Assembly: GCF_032854445.1 (NCBI RefSeq)
Contig: NC_088303.1
Location: 5,897,501 to 5,961,500, forward strand
Direction: 5' to 3'
DNA length: 64,000 nucleotides
Origin: Liolophura sinensis
Taxonomy: Eukaryota; Mollusca; Polyplacophora; Chitonida; Chitonidae
This document shows positions 51,301 to 61,760 of this stretch, one piece after another. Below the pieces are notes generated by a model. It had not been told where the DNA came from. It was given only the letters and a program-made list of their open reading frames with translations, and did no database searches. The position numbers and the translations under genes were made by a program. Numbering within the stretch: the first letter of the stretch is position 1; each line of letters begins with the position of its first letter.

Positions 51301-54300
51301 AAACAAAAGAAGTAATTAACAGAAAGACCAGCGAAGTACCTTTATCAGAAGCTACGTGTACCTTTTATACCTAAATAAAATGAAGTCAAAGACAGGATTT
51401 TTGTTGTGAGCTTTGTGTCAGAACCATATTGGAACAGCTGGATTCCTGTGATGTAAAGCGTACTTTCTAATGTGCTAGAAACTCCTTGAGGTTATGCAGC
51501 GTAATTGCACAATACATGTTTCCGTCTGGTCCTTGAACTCCTTATGAAGGGCACTTGATGTTTCTGTGTGAAATAATCATATTACATACATGTCATGTTT
51601 GAAATAGACCCATAAAACACCAAGAAATACACACATGGTTAACAGAACATGGTTAATAAGTTGTAGTTTTCTTCATGCTTTTATTTATTTATTTATTTGA
51701 TTGATGTTTTTACGCCGTACTCAAGAATATTTCACTTATATGATGGCGACCAGCATTATGGTTGATAGAAACCGGGCAGAGCCCGGGGGACCTTCCCACG
51801 TACGGCCGGAGAGGAAGCCAGCATGAGCTGGACTTGACAGCCACTGCATTGGTGAGAGACTCCTGGGTCATTACACTGTGCTAATGTGCTAACCAACTGA
51901 GCCACGGAGGCCCCCTTTCTTTAGGCTAGTCACAAGAGATTAAGGTCTTTTTGCATGAAGATTTGTCAACTGGTTGAAGACATGATATAAAAACCAAAAA
52001 TTTTACCTATTAAAGTGTAAGTTGCACGTTTTCCTGATTCTGAGAGTTAAGTTGATCTTAAAAATCTGTTTTGAGGTTTGTTTAGAAGGCATTATGATAT
52101 CCCACTAGACAGATGTCTGTTTCAGAACTAAAAGTAATATTTTATGACAGTTATTGACCTCTAAAATTGGACTTTTTGGGTAGAAGTGGAGAGGAAGGGG
52201 GGGGGGGGGGGGATTTCAGACTGTTTAATATATGTGACAAAGTATTTCTTGTGTGACTCTTAGTGTAATCAAGGGCATCAGGATTTAGAGAAACAGGGCT
52301 GTATGCATTGAGTGTGTGTGTGTGATAAATACAGATGACTGAATGTGGATGTAGTCCGTGGTGTGTACACATAAGCCATCAGGGACCTGGCTGGAGCCAG
52401 TGTGAAGCTGGGATGGGGACAAACCTTTAAAGTGGCGGGTTATTTATAATCTCAGGGGGGTCGTTCTGTGCTATACATTAGAGTTAACCCTCTCATATGT
52501 GTTGGGCTTCTTAACTATGGCCTGTTACTGATGGGGTATTGTAAGGTTGAATAATGCATTACTTTGTCACTGGACAGTACTTTATGCCTGCCTAAAGAAG
52601 ATAAGTTAACCTCTTCTGAGGATGCTCAGCCCACAGCTAAGTTTACAAGCCCCATTCGATTTATTACAGTGAATATATAGTGCCACAGCTTTAGGCTAGG
52701 CTTGCCGCCCATCTTATTGTCAGCTTATATACCTGATTACCTCCCCTGTGTTACCTCCTGTTTTATCTCTTTGGAGAGTAAATGTTTGCCCTATTTTAAA
52801 AACATTTACCATTTGTATATTTCTGTGTTGATGTTTTACTCTCTTGTGGCTGATAACCCATGAAATAGCATTTTCTGCACAGAATTTACTTTGATACTAA
52901 AATACATAAACACATTTATTTCACAGTCATATACTGTGATTTTACTCCATGAAAAGCTCTTGTGGCCTTTCTGACAGACTTCCATGGCAGTAAAGCTCTT
53001 AAGGCTAGACCAGATAAAGCAATAATGGTTCAGATCAAATCAGTTTGGCCCACTAATTGCTTTAATTACTCAATTACGACTGTTCCAATGAGAGTAGGAG
53101 GTAGTTAGCGAGCACTGATTACAAAGCTCTACGTAACAAACACCTGCTTCCTGATCATTTATTTACAAAGGGAAGAAGGGAGAAAATGTAATGCTTCCCG
53201 TTTCCTGGAATTTCAGCTCTGATTCACAACACAGTGTTATGACTTGATAATGTTGTAACTCCATATTGGTTACAGGTATTGGTTTATATATTATTATATC
53301 CATTGCTCAACCCTAATTTCAGATTCAGTAGCCACTGACATGATGTCCCAGTATTCTGAAAGTCAGATAGTAACATAGGTCACTGATCTGACTGACATCA
53401 TTCTTGCTGCTGGTGATTGGAATGGCACCACTGTGCAGAACTGAGTAGGCCTACTAAATGTGTATTAGTGGTATTAAGCTCCCTTCAGTAGCCATTGGAG
53501 ACTGAATGGCATGAATGTAGCATACCTCTTATTTTAAGCTTTTTTGTCAGCATCAAATCAGTACGTGTACATGTTTATTTATGTTTCTTTAATCTCATTT
53601 TCAACCATGAGTCTGCAAGATGTTTGGAACAACAGGCTTGTCAGACTGATGCTTGAAGGTAGGAAGAGGATGAGGTTGGCTCAGACAGATTAAGCGCTGG
53701 CTCGCTGCAGCTATCAGACTCTGGACCTTTGAGGTTATATGCTCGTATCGGCTGCGGCTTTAAGTCGTGTTTTGTTTGTTACCTTGTCAACGACAGTGGT
53801 TTACTCCAGTCAATCCTGTTTCCTCCACTCATAAACCTGACTGCCGTCGCATAAATAAAAAATTCTGTGTTCAGTACTGCAAGGCCCCTGTTCACTCAGT
53901 TTTATATCCTCACTACTTCTTATAATTTGATGTTTGTTTTACAGGTTGTGGCGGATTTTCCCCTCCAGCAACCACAGTATTTCTCATCTTCCTCATATTT
54001 GAAGGCCTTCTCTTTGGTATATTTACTGTGATTATGTTTGGATCTCAGATGCAGGCAATCTGTAGTGATGAGACGGTAAGTACAATATAATATAACGGTA
54101 ATCTACATGTACATGTAGTCCTTTTATGTGATGAAATACACTAGGGCGCAGTTATCATCATGAAACATGAAAATCACCTACAAGTACATGTACACACACA
54201 GGTGCATTTCAGTAGATCAAGTGTAGTATTTCATTTATCATCAAACCTATTGCTAGTAACTGACCAGAGGTTGGCGGGTTACTCTGTGCACTCTAGTTAT

Positions 54301-57300
54301 TTTAACTTATTTACATGTGCACACAAGTACAGTGGGTGAGTGAATGCTTGGGGTTTAATGTCGTATTTAACAATTTTTCAGTCATATGATGACGAAGGAG
54401 TCCTTAGAGTGCATGCAACATGCCATCTTGTTGCAGGACGGATTTCCACTGCTCTTTTATCTAGTGCTACTTCACTGAGACACCTTACCGAAGGCAAGTA
54501 AGCCGCCCTGCCTGAGCCATTGTACTGATACGGGTCAACTAGTTGTTGCACTATCCCCTTCATGCTGAACCACACAAATACATGTGCCTGCATTATGGAA
54601 AACAACAGTCATATATTAGTAAGTCACCTGTATGCAGTCTGCATGTGCAGCTGTTGACAAACAGAGAGGTGCAAGGTGAAGCAGGGTTTTCATTTAGAAC
54701 TGGAGAAGGAGATCAGAGTTCAAAAGTAAAGGCAGTTGAATTGAAAGTAATTATGCCACAGTTACTATTCTTTTAAATAGTAAGAATATTCAAAGTAGGC
54801 AGTAGACAGCTGTCTGCAGCCTGCTACTTGCCCTTTTTGACCACCTTGGTGAAGGCATGTTTGGATAGACGATGGTAACAGTAGAGAGGGATACAGAATA
54901 AAGTCATGTCTGGATAGACAGTGGTATCAGGACCGGTGAGGACAAGCAGAGAGGGATACAGAGTAAAGGCAAGCGTGGATAGATAGTGGTAACATTACAG
55001 GTGATGACAAGCAGAGAAGTACAGGGTAAAGGCATGCCTGGATAGACAATTGTAACAGTACAAGTGATGACAAGCAGAGGGGTACAGGGTAAAGGCATGC
55101 CTGGATAGACAGTGGTATCAGTACAGGTGATGACAAGCAGAGGGGTAGAGGGTAAAGGCATGCCTGGATAGACAATTGTAACAGTACAAGTGATGACAAG
55201 CAGAGGGGTACAGGGTAAAGGCAGGCCTGGATAGACAGTGGTATCAGTACAGGTGATGACAAGCAGAGAAGTACAGGGTAAAGGCATGCCTGGATAGACA
55301 ATTGTAACAGTACAGGTGATGACAAGCAGAGGGGTACAGGGTAAAGGCAGGCCTGGATAGACAGTGGTATCAGTACAGGTGATGACAAGCAGAGTGGTAC
55401 AGGGTAAAGGCAGGCCTGGATAGACAATTGTAACAGTACAAGTGATTACAAGCGGAGGGGTACCGAGTAAAGGCAGGCCTGGATAGATAGTGGTAACAGT
55501 GCAGGTGATGACAAGCAGAGAGGTACAGGGTGAAGGCATGTCTGGATAGACAATTGTAACAGAACAAATGATGACAAGTTGAGGGGTACAGGGTAAAGGC
55601 AGGCCTGGATAGACAGTGGCAACAGTACAGGTGATGACAAGCAGAGGGGTACAGGGTGAAGACAGGTCTGGATTGACAGTGGTAACAGGGCAGGTGGTGA
55701 CAAGGAGAGGGGTACAGGGTAAAGACAGGTCTGGATAGACAGTGGTAGCAGGGCAGGTAATGACAAGCGAAGGCATAAACGGTAAAGGCAGGCCTGGATA
55801 GACAGTGGTAACAGGACAGGTGAGGACAAGCAGAGAGGTGCAGGGTGGAGGCAGACCTGGATTGACAGTGGTAACAGGGCAGGTGATGACAAGCAGAGTG
55901 GTACAGGGTAAAGACAGGTCTGGATAGACAATGGTAGCAGGGCAGGTAATGACAAGCGAAGGGATAAACGGTAAAGGCAGGCCTGGATAGACAGTGGTAA
56001 CAGGACAGGTGAAGACAAGCAGGGAGGTGCAGGGTGGAGGCAGACCTGGATTGACAGTGGTAATAGGGCAAGTGGTGACAAGCAGAGAGGCAGAGGGTAA
56101 AGGCATGCCTGGATAAGGAAGAAGTAGATAAACAAATACATGTAAATGTGCACCTGAGGACAAGCAGACAGGTACAGGGTACACACTGGCCTGGTGGCAT
56201 GCTTGTCATAGGTTTATCCCAGACTGATACATTTGTGAAAAAGAGCTTTTCGCTATAAAACCACCAGCATTCTTCATGTCAAAATTGTACATGTTTATTT
56301 ATGTAGATTGGGTCGCATTTTTGTTTTGTACATAAGCTGTTTGGAACTGTTTATTGTGGGTATACATAAAATAGAGAACAAGTGAAAATTTGATGAAACA
56401 TGCCCGATTATGTTGTCTTGCTTTCCCACCCCTCATTTTTAAGTGAATGGCCATTTTAAGACAGGATATCAAAAATTAGACCAACTGACTGACTGATTGA
56501 TTAATTGACAGGCACGACCTACAGGCAGGAACCAAGCTAAACCAGCCTGTACATAAATACATAAGTGTATGTGTCAAGTTTGTAATGAGTATTTGAGAAA
56601 GCAGCTATCAGGTGAAACAAAAAGTGATTAATGTGTCAATAGAAAGGTTGTGTTTGACATTGTTCAGGACATCTGTAATCATCTTGGTTGCTGCTTATAA
56701 TTAAATATGTGGTGTATAGTGTGGAAGAGGAAAATGCAAAGAAGATCAAAGCAAGAGCTCATTAGTCAAAGTACCTTAAGTTATAGGATTACTTAATTAT
56801 TAATCTTATGAAGGATGTTCAGTACCGTAATATGAGGAATAGTAGAATATCAGGGGGTGGGGGATGGGGATTTCCTTTATGGTGATAAATCTATGGGTAG
56901 AATAATTGGAAGTCTGGTCAAGAATAGCCACTTGTAAGAAATCCCCTTTGTTCTGGCTTTGATGATTGTTCAGTTTATATCTTAATCCCTTTGATGACTG
57001 AGTACAGGTATTATTTTCCATCCAGGTTACATGTATAGCATGTAGCTCACAGACATAATACATTTCTATAACAGAAAAACAGTAAAGTAGACTTTTGTTC
57101 ATTTGTTGCCCTATTAGCTCTTAGGGAGTGTTTTATTTCTCTATTAATGATCGGGGATATTCTTGTGGGATGATTAAATGACAAGGTTTACAGGTTGATC
57201 AGATTAATGATTTTACTACCCTGTTTCATGCTAAATTTAGCTGAATCCTTTTAAAGCTACCCTAAAATGGGAACTTTCATTTCAACTTTGCAGTAATAAT

Positions 57301-59811
57301 AAATTACAACTAATATAGCCTATTAAATTTGACTACAAATTTGTAATGTTCTTGTTTTGTTTTTTTCACATGTCCAAATTGAAACATACATGTATGGTAT
57401 ATACTGGTTCTATTGTCAAAGCTGTTCGTAGGAAAGGGTGATTAGCATCAAACTTTACATAATTTTTAGTGAATTACAGGGAGAAAAAGGTGAGCATTAA
57501 TTAGATAATACAGTATTATGCAAGTCATTGTACTGCGGACTGCTGATTTTGATTTATAATGCAGTATTATGCAAGTCCGTGTAAAGCACACTGCTGATTT
57601 TGATTTATACTCTGTAAAAAAAAAAAATGGAAAGGAATTCTAGGAACATAAAATTCACAGAAATAGAAACAGCATTATTATCTCGTCTTTAATATTACTG
57701 GCTGGGGCATTTGGTTGAATAGGCAATCAGTGCATCACGGATAAGACTTTTTTAAGGCCATGTTGCAAATTACGATATTACATTTAGATGATACTCAGGC
57801 TGCCTCCAATTGTCCATTATAACAATGTTTTTAATACACCCAGTCTCAGAGCCTGTGGTGACTCTTGTCACCATTTGATGGCTTGGAGTTAAAATTAGCG
57901 TCAAAACTTCCATCAACAAATTGACCATTCTCAAGAGACTAACAGTCGGTCAATATTTTATCCTCCTCTTCATAGGGTGAGTGGGTAAAAAGACGTCAAG
58001 CAGGAGGTCGACCTATGTGACCCCCGTCCTTGACACATGGACTCTGGAATGCCTTGTTTAGCAGAAAGACTTTGTTCTTGAAAGAACGCATGGTCTCTGT
58101 ATGCACTCAAGTGGATTAAGTGACTCCTCTACTTGCCACTTTCACATTAACTTTCACATTTCATGAGGTTAAAAGCTGACTGTTAGCTGATTGTCACATT
58201 GTTTGGTTTGGAAAATCTGACCGCTTAGTGTTACAGCCCTTCTTTACCCAGTGTTCCAAAGGACGCAATAGTCTTTAAAAAACATGTACATTAACACAAA
58301 CAAAAAATATGTATGTGTACATGAAGTGTAGATGCCACATGTGTTAGATGTACAGGAACACAAAGATAGAATGTGGGTACATGTATGTGTACATGAACTG
58401 TAGATGTACAGGAACACAAAGAAAGAGTGTGGGTACATGTATGTGTACATGAACTGTAGATGCCACATGTGGTAGATGTACAGGAACACAAAGATAGAAT
58501 GTGGGTGTGTACATGAAATGTAGATGCCACATGTGGTAGATGTACAGGAACACAAAGATAGAATGTGGGTACATGTATGTGCAGATGAAATGTGGATGTA
58601 CAGGAACACAAAGAAACAATGTGGGTACATGTATGTGTACATGAACTGTAGATGCCACATGTGGTAGATGTACAGGAACACAAAGAAAGAATGTGTGTAC
58701 ATGTATGTGTACATGAACTGTAGATGTACATTAACACAAAGATACAATGTGGGTACATGTAGGTGTACATGAACTGTAGATGTACATTAACACAAAGAGA
58801 CAATGTGGGTACATGTATGTGTACATGAACTGTAGATGCCACATGCGGAACATGCACAGGAATATAAAGAAAGAATATGGCTACATGTATGTGAACATAA
58901 ACTGTAGATGTCACATGTGGTAGATGTACAGAAACACAAAGATAGAATGTGGGTACATGTATGTGTACATGAACTGTAGATGCCACATGCGGTAGATGTA
59001 CATTAACACAAAGATACAATGTGGGTACATGTATGTGTACATGAACTGTAGATGTACATTAACACAAAGATACAGTGTGGGTACATGTATGTCTACATGA
59101 ACTGTAGATGTCACATGTGGTAGATGCACAGGAATGTAAATAAAGAATGTGGGTACATGTATGTGTACATGAACTGTAGATGCCACATGCGGTAGATGTA
59201 CAGGAACACAAAGAAAGAATGTGGGTACATGTATATGTACATGAACTGTAGATGCCACATGCGGTAGATGTACAGGAACACAAAGAAAGAATGTGGGTAC
59301 ATGTATATGTACATGAACTGTAGATGTACAGGAACAAAAGAAAGAATGTGGGTACATATATGTGTACATGAACTGTAGATGCCACATGTGGTAGATGTAC
59401 AGAAACACAAAGAAAGAATGTGGGTACATGTATGTGTACATGAACTGTAGATGCCGCATGCAGTAGAAGAGCAATGTGGTGCCTTTTTCCCCATGCATTG
59501 ATAGTTTGGGCTGAAGCGCCAGTGCCAGAGCCCATTTCCTGAAGTTGGCTGCTGTGGATCTACTATTTAGAGCAAAATTGTTTATTCATTTAAAATTTCC
59601 TGGTGGTAATTCTCTGTTGTAAAATGCTCATCTGACCCATGTTTTCTGCCCAGGGTATAGAGTCACTGAGAAGGAGCATGCCACCTGGGAAAAGAAGTCT
59701 CGCTGGCTTTCTCTAAAATCAGTCTTTGGTCATCCCTTCAGCTTCACCTGGTTTTCACCCTTCTCAACACCGAGGATCGGGAAGACGGAATCATACCTGT
59801 ACACTGTGTGA
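30348..59811 (+). CDS. ZDHHC3: DHHC palmitoyltransferase, ZDHHC3/7 type
   Basis: Golgi-type S-acyltransferase that transfers palmitate from its DHHC cysteine to substrate cysteines. Exons: inferred start AT at 30348-30349, then 31074-31431, 34727-34851, 46082-46178, 50939-51020, 53945-54075 and 59654 (or 59671)-59811; all GT-AG with frame kept to exon 6. The product is about 311-317 aa. N-terminal cytosolic ~54 residues; membrane spans about 60-86, 91-112, 190-212 and 231-254; DPG motif at 119-121 split by an intron; cysteine-rich domain with CPKC at 147-150, HHC at 159-161, CRRC at 164-167, catalytic DHHC at 172-175 (Cys175) and PWVNNC; CSDE at 261-264 where the family has TTxE; C-terminus [11 protein letters not shown]. 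The first in-frame ATG inside exon 2 is 31102 if the split start is wrong. The last exon appears frameshifted (separate entry). Confidence 0.93.
30535..30635. repeat. ~37-bp inverted repeat (hairpin)
   Basis: TTAAATTAAACATCGAGGCC...TTTTCAACAATTT is followed after about 25 bases by its near reverse complement AAATTGTTGAAAATTGACC...CGTTTAATTTAAT. A small foldback repeat in intron 1 of the palmitoyltransferase gene. A two-copy ~32-bp direct repeat (ATCTCAGGTCTGGGGATCCCT) follows at 30665-30721. Confidence 0.7.
31560..32240. repeat. Degenerate ~30-bp minisatellite in ZDHHC3 intron 1
   Basis: About 18 loosely tandem copies of CTAGCCCTTGACCAATGAGATCATGTTCTAAT with variable spacing. It is interrupted by a SINE tail at 31922-31972 (GGCATAAAACACCAGTCAGATAAGTAAATAAAT), so the array is older than, or grew around, that insertion. 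Confidence 0.8.
32829..32980. mobile_element. Small hairpin element (MITE-like)
   Basis: Nested inverted blocks: CAGTTACCGCC at about 32829 with GGCGGTAACTG at about 32964, and TGATCACCCAGTC ... TTTTGTCAC with GTGACAAAAC ... GACTGGGTGATCA. The whole forms one imperfect foldback of about 150 bp. No coding capacity. Confidence 0.6.
33835..33900 (+). mobile_element. Possible tRNA-like SINE head remnant
   Basis: AAGTGCTCAAATGGTAGAGAGCTGGACTATGG followed by GATTTCAAATCCC resembles a tRNA D-arm/anticodon/T-arm order with degenerate A and B boxes. No body was recognised after it. Confidence 0.3.
33940..34065. repeat. ~23-bp short tandem array
   Basis: Six diverged copies of CACTTGAACACCTGGTATACCT. 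A three-copy 22-bp repeat (CTCTGCTCCCCTCATCAGATTG) lies further on at about 34443-34503. Both are in ZDHHC3 intron 1. Confidence 0.75.
36120..36207 (+). mobile_element. SINE family 1, 3' fragment
   Basis: CCTTCCACCATAATGCTGACTGCTGTCATATGAGTGAAACATTGTTAAGAACGGCATAAGACATCAATGAAATAAAT matches the last ~80 bases of the family in order. ZDHHC3 intron 2. Confidence 0.65.
36990..37265 (-). mobile_element. SINE family 3, diverged copy
   Basis: TTTTCACTTATACAATGTTAGCAAG, GAATGGAGGAAGCTGGAGTGCCCAGAGCAAACCACC, CATGTGAGACATGGAAGG and a right end GTGACCTAGTGGCTGAATGACAAGCACCTTAAC, which on the - strand looks like a degenerate tRNA head. Order agrees with the copies at 25717 and 37766. Confidence 0.45.
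37766..38060 (-). mobile_element. SINE family 3 copy
   Basis: TTATTTGATTGTTTTAATGCCATACTTAG, GATGGCAGTCAGTTTTATGATTGG, CTACATGTGACATACAGATATACA and ATTGTCACCAAGGCCCAACAAACAGGGACAG line up with the copy at 25717-26105. ZDHHC3 intron 2. Confidence 0.55.
38996..39192 (-). mobile_element. SINE family 1, truncated copy
   Basis: TTTATTTATTTATTTGGTGTTTTACTTTATACTC, GAGTATTTCACTTGCATGTAC, ACCCTGGGAAAATCCACGACCATCCGCAGGCTCCTGGCAGACC and GTATGAGCTGGACTT. The tRNA head is missing. A small ATGTACATG-rich insertion is present near 39055. ZDHHC3 intron 2. Confidence 0.8.
39490..39990. repeat. ~69-bp minisatellite with shortened variants
   Basis: About seven copies of a unit containing GATGCTACATGTACATATGATTGCACACTGATACCTGTGATGATAATTAATAAGAGTGCATGTTAGTCT; successive copies are spaced 68-70 bp. 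Two shorter copies have AGAGAGCATGATACTATGATG instead. The GATACTGTGATGAT core resembles the unit of the next array, suggesting that the latter was derived from it. Confidence 0.85.
40110..45480. repeat. 28-bp satellite, ~5.4 kb and ~190 copies, in ZDHHC3 intron 2
   Basis: Unit CTGATACTGTGATTATCATTGATACAGA in the first ~1.9 kb and CTGATACTCTGATTATTATTGATGCAGG from about 42050 on, so there are two subfamily blocks. The first block has an interspersed longer variant (CCATTGATACAGACAGACACCATAGATTGTTATTG) recurring at about 40220, 40350, 40480, 41210, 41410, 41550, 41970 and 42415, a higher-order pattern. The 28-bp length cycles through all three frames, so only short open frames appear. The purity and length suggest recent expansion. 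Confidence 0.97.
45481..46081. other. Unique intron sequence before the DHHC exon
   Basis: AT-rich intron with no recognised repeat. The acceptor for the DHHC exon is TTTTTTTACCCTTAACAG at 46064-46081. Confidence 0.5.
46900..47720. repeat. ~40-bp minisatellite (CATTTAGAACATCCCCACCCACC)
   Basis: About 20 copies of CATTTAGAACATCCCCACCCACCTATGTGTTTCCCTTC, with variants TTTATTTGGAACATCCACACC and CATTTAGGACATCGCCACC. Close to but distinct from the following array. In ZDHHC3 intron 3. Confidence 0.9.
47830..49300. repeat. 34-bp minisatellite with a 99-bp higher-order block
   Basis: Unit CTTCAACCACTCTCTGTTACCCTTGTACTCCCAT, about 40 copies. From about 48720 to 49170 it turns into a 99-bp higher-order unit made of three diverged 34-mers (about five near-identical copies). 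The unit has almost no stops on the + strand, giving a 564-codon open frame (47722-49416) and others in the remaining frames. They have a low-complexity cysteine/leucine/proline-rich composition, lie inside an intron and are open in more than one frame, so I do not call a gene. Confidence 0.93.
51678..51914 (-). mobile_element. SINE family 1, full-length copy
   Basis: On the - strand the head is GGGGGCCTCCGTGGCTCAGTTGG with an exact A box (TGGCTCAGTTGG, 51893-51904) and a shortened B box (TGTCAAGTCC). Body GAGGCCTC is followed by CCGGCCGTACGTGGGAAGGTC; a stretch of the consensus (cagcaacctgcggatggtcg) is deleted. Tail (AAAT)n. This is the best-preserved family 1 promoter in the window. ZDHHC3 intron 4. 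Confidence 0.9.
52197..52212 (+). repeat. Homopolymer run of 16 G
   Basis: Sixteen consecutive G on the sense strand of ZDHHC3 intron 4, preceded by GGAGAGGAA. It can in principle form a G-quadruplex in DNA or pre-mRNA; it is also a place where length errors are common in assembly. Confidence 0.85.
53795..53882 (+). mobile_element. SINE family 1, decayed 3' part
   Basis: GGTTTACTCCAGTCAATCCTGTTTCCTCCACTCATAAACCTGACTGCCGTCGCATAAATAAAAAATTCTGTGTTCAGTACTGC follows the family order but lacks the tail. It lies about 60 bases before ZDHHC3 exon 6. Confidence 0.5.
54335..54566 (-). mobile_element. SINE family 2, 5'-truncated copy
   Basis: On the - strand ATGAAGGGGATAGTGCAACAACTAGTTGACCCG and GGCTCAGGCAGGGCGGCTTACTTGCC match the 14461-14807 copy closely, ending GACTGAAAAATTGTTAAATACGACATTAAACCCCAAGCATTCAC. 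The tRNA head is absent. Its 75-codon open frame is the same non-genic frame seen in the other copy. Confidence 0.85.
54880..56140. repeat. 63-bp minisatellite in ZDHHC3 intron 6
   Basis: About 20 copies of GATAGACAGTGGTATCAGTACAGGTGATGACAAGCAGAGGGGTACAGGGTAAAGGCAGGCCTG, with alternating GACAATTGTAACAGTACAAG copies giving a ~126-bp dimer in the left half. Because 63 is a multiple of three and the - strand is nearly free of stops, three overlapping - strand frames (up to 426 codons) remain open. They encode 21-residue repeats such as [22 protein letters not shown] treat these as by-products. Confidence 0.95.
58300..59460. repeat. 72/54-bp minisatellite in ZDHHC3 intron 6
   Basis: About 17 copies. 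The long form is GTGGGTACATGTATGTGTACATGAACTGTAGATGCCACATGTGGTAGATGTACAGGAACACAAAGAAAGAAT (72 bp); the short form lacks 18 bp (GCCACATGTGGTAGAT region). Both are multiples of three, so - strand frames of 100-240 codons stay open. The array ends 195 bases before the last exon. Confidence 0.93.
59654..59811 (+). CDS. ZDHHC3: Last coding exon of ZDHHC3, with an apparent one-base frameshift
   Basis: The acceptor TTTTCTGCCCAG (59642-59653) is followed in frame by GIESLR, as in the family, but that frame then reads [13 protein letters not shown] and stops at 59714-59716. The family C-terminus ([12 protein letters not shown] ... SVFGHPFSF ... ending LYTV and TGA at 59809-59811) is in the next frame from 59671. 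One base is missing at about 59669-59672 relative to a family-like reading. Alternatively the CTGAG at 59666-59670 acts as an acceptor; starting at 59671 it restores the frame but drops about six residues. Confidence 0.85.
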
Positions 59812-60297
59812 CAGCTGCTCACCTGTCCAGTGCCACCATTGTATGCTTTTGGTAGTATGTCTTAATTAAATCAGAACTGCAACAAAACTTTTTACGCAAA
59901 TGATTTTCTTGGACTATTCGGAGTGTAGTGTAGTACATATGTATATTAGATCATGTCATCAGAAGATCATACCATGTCTGAATTCAATGATCATCCGTAG
60001 GCTGTCAGGGAATGATCTAGGTCAGTTTGAAACACATGATATATGGTTGGACATCGATGGTGAGTCTGCCCAAACAAGCATTGATGATAACAAATCTTTA
60101 AAACATGTATATCCAAAACAATTGGTTTGTTTCAGCTGGAATTGTTTATATATTTAACAATATTGTCTTATATTGCCCATTGCAGGGATTAGGAACTCCT
60201 TATTTTTAGACCAAACATTAGAACATCTTGTGCATTTGCCCAAACTTTTATTATAGATGAGGCCCTGCTCATTTTGTATACGACAAATTTTGACAAG

Positions 60298-60352
<55 letters not shown>

Positions 60353-61760
60353 CCACTCAATGAACAAGATTAAACTTTGTTATTTAGTTGTTTATGAAAA
60401 CTTTATTGTGAATCAATTACAATGTGTGACGAGCTTTAAAGTTTGGCACTGTTATTCAACCTTTTGCATGTTTGCTTGGTGTTTGTTCAAGCATGTTCTT
60501 AAGACATAATTCTGTGTTGACTGATAAAATTAACCTATTTGCCAAGCTCTGAAATTGGCCAATCCAGCCAATGTTATTTTGTCTCCAAAGTCAAATTAAG
60601 ATTGTGCATGAATTGCACTGAAAGTTGCTCTTTGATGTGCGAAAAGTTTGGATTGCTTGCCTTTTATTTGTAAATACATACTGTAGCTGTGTGGTAACTC
60701 AAGCAGCCTAGTGTCAAATGTACTGGCGCATACAGCTGTACATGAGGTTGTATCCAAACATATCCTTTTGTCAAAAAGCTATAAAATTTGTGAAATGCAA
60801 GCACTCATGTACATGTAAATTGTATCAGGTAGAGAGGTGTTAGCCATTGAAGACATGATTGATAAAATAATCAATAAACCAACATTTACTTAATACTTTA
60901 TGAGTCACAGTTTCAGCAAAATCTAAAACAACTGTAATTGAACTGAATTGAAACCCATGATGTCAGTTATGTGTTTGGTGTTCATGGTTCATGATTAAAG
61001 TTGCTTTGGTAGCTAGTAGCTATGAGCATAAATATGCCATTACACGTATGTATTCATTCCACATTGTTTGATAAATCATGCAAGAACAATCTTTTGGTGG
61101 CAGTGACCAAAATCTGATGGTTTTAAGGATAAGGAGACTTTCTGTTTGCTCTTGAACACCAATTTTATTAAGCAGCAAACTTGAAGTGGTGCAGTATAGA
61201 ATGAATTGTACGGTGGTAATGGAAAATGAATGCGTATGTTGTTGTTAAACATTTAGTATACCACCATTGGTCATTGGTTCCATTTCCTAAGGTTTCAGTT
61301 TATCAGTGCCGTGGTAATGACTAGGGAGTACTGAGTCCATTCCGTAGACAGTTAGGCCTTTTTAGATAAGAAACTAAGTGATTTTGTTTTTAGATAACAA
61401 TAAGTGATATAGCCTATCCTGGAGAAGAAGTGGATACTGTCCACAGCCATATTTTCTGATGTGCTTAGTTACTAAATAGGTCAACATTTGATCTGGTATT
61501 CTTACGAAGCAAGAATGTGTCTTGTGTCTCTACCACAAGATTAAAAGGCAAACCAGCGCCTGATTGATGTAAGCGGAACACCTATGTTCTTGGGTTCTAT
61601 AGATAACTCGCACCTGATTGATCAGAATTGATAACATTGGATGTGCTGTCCATTTTCTCAATGTGTGTGATATTGCTTACCTTGAGTTTCAATATCTGGC
61701 TTATACAACATCACAGACGAGAAGTTATGCTTTGTGAACCTCATTTTGGATACATTACCA
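59812..61760 (+). other. ZDHHC3 3' UTR and downstream sequence
   Basis: AT-rich, no coding signal. An AATAAA at about 60873 is a candidate distal polyadenylation signal about 1.06 kb after the stop. A pure (CT)n run of about 50 bp is at 60300-60349. Confidence 0.45.
60300..60349. repeat. (CT)n microsatellite
   Basis: About 25 uninterrupted CT dinucleotides. It generates a meaningless - strand Arg/Glu open frame. Confidence 0.97.

Noticed and set aside
54904-56209. 426-, 279- and 246-codon - strand frames
   Set aside because: Three overlapping frames of one 63-bp minisatellite; no protein domain, inside an intron.
58244-59535. - strand frames with [18 protein letters not shown] repeats
   Set aside because: By-products of the 72/54-bp array; open in all three - strand frames.
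60154-60360. - strand frame with an (ER)n run
   Set aside because: Created by the (CT)n microsatellite.
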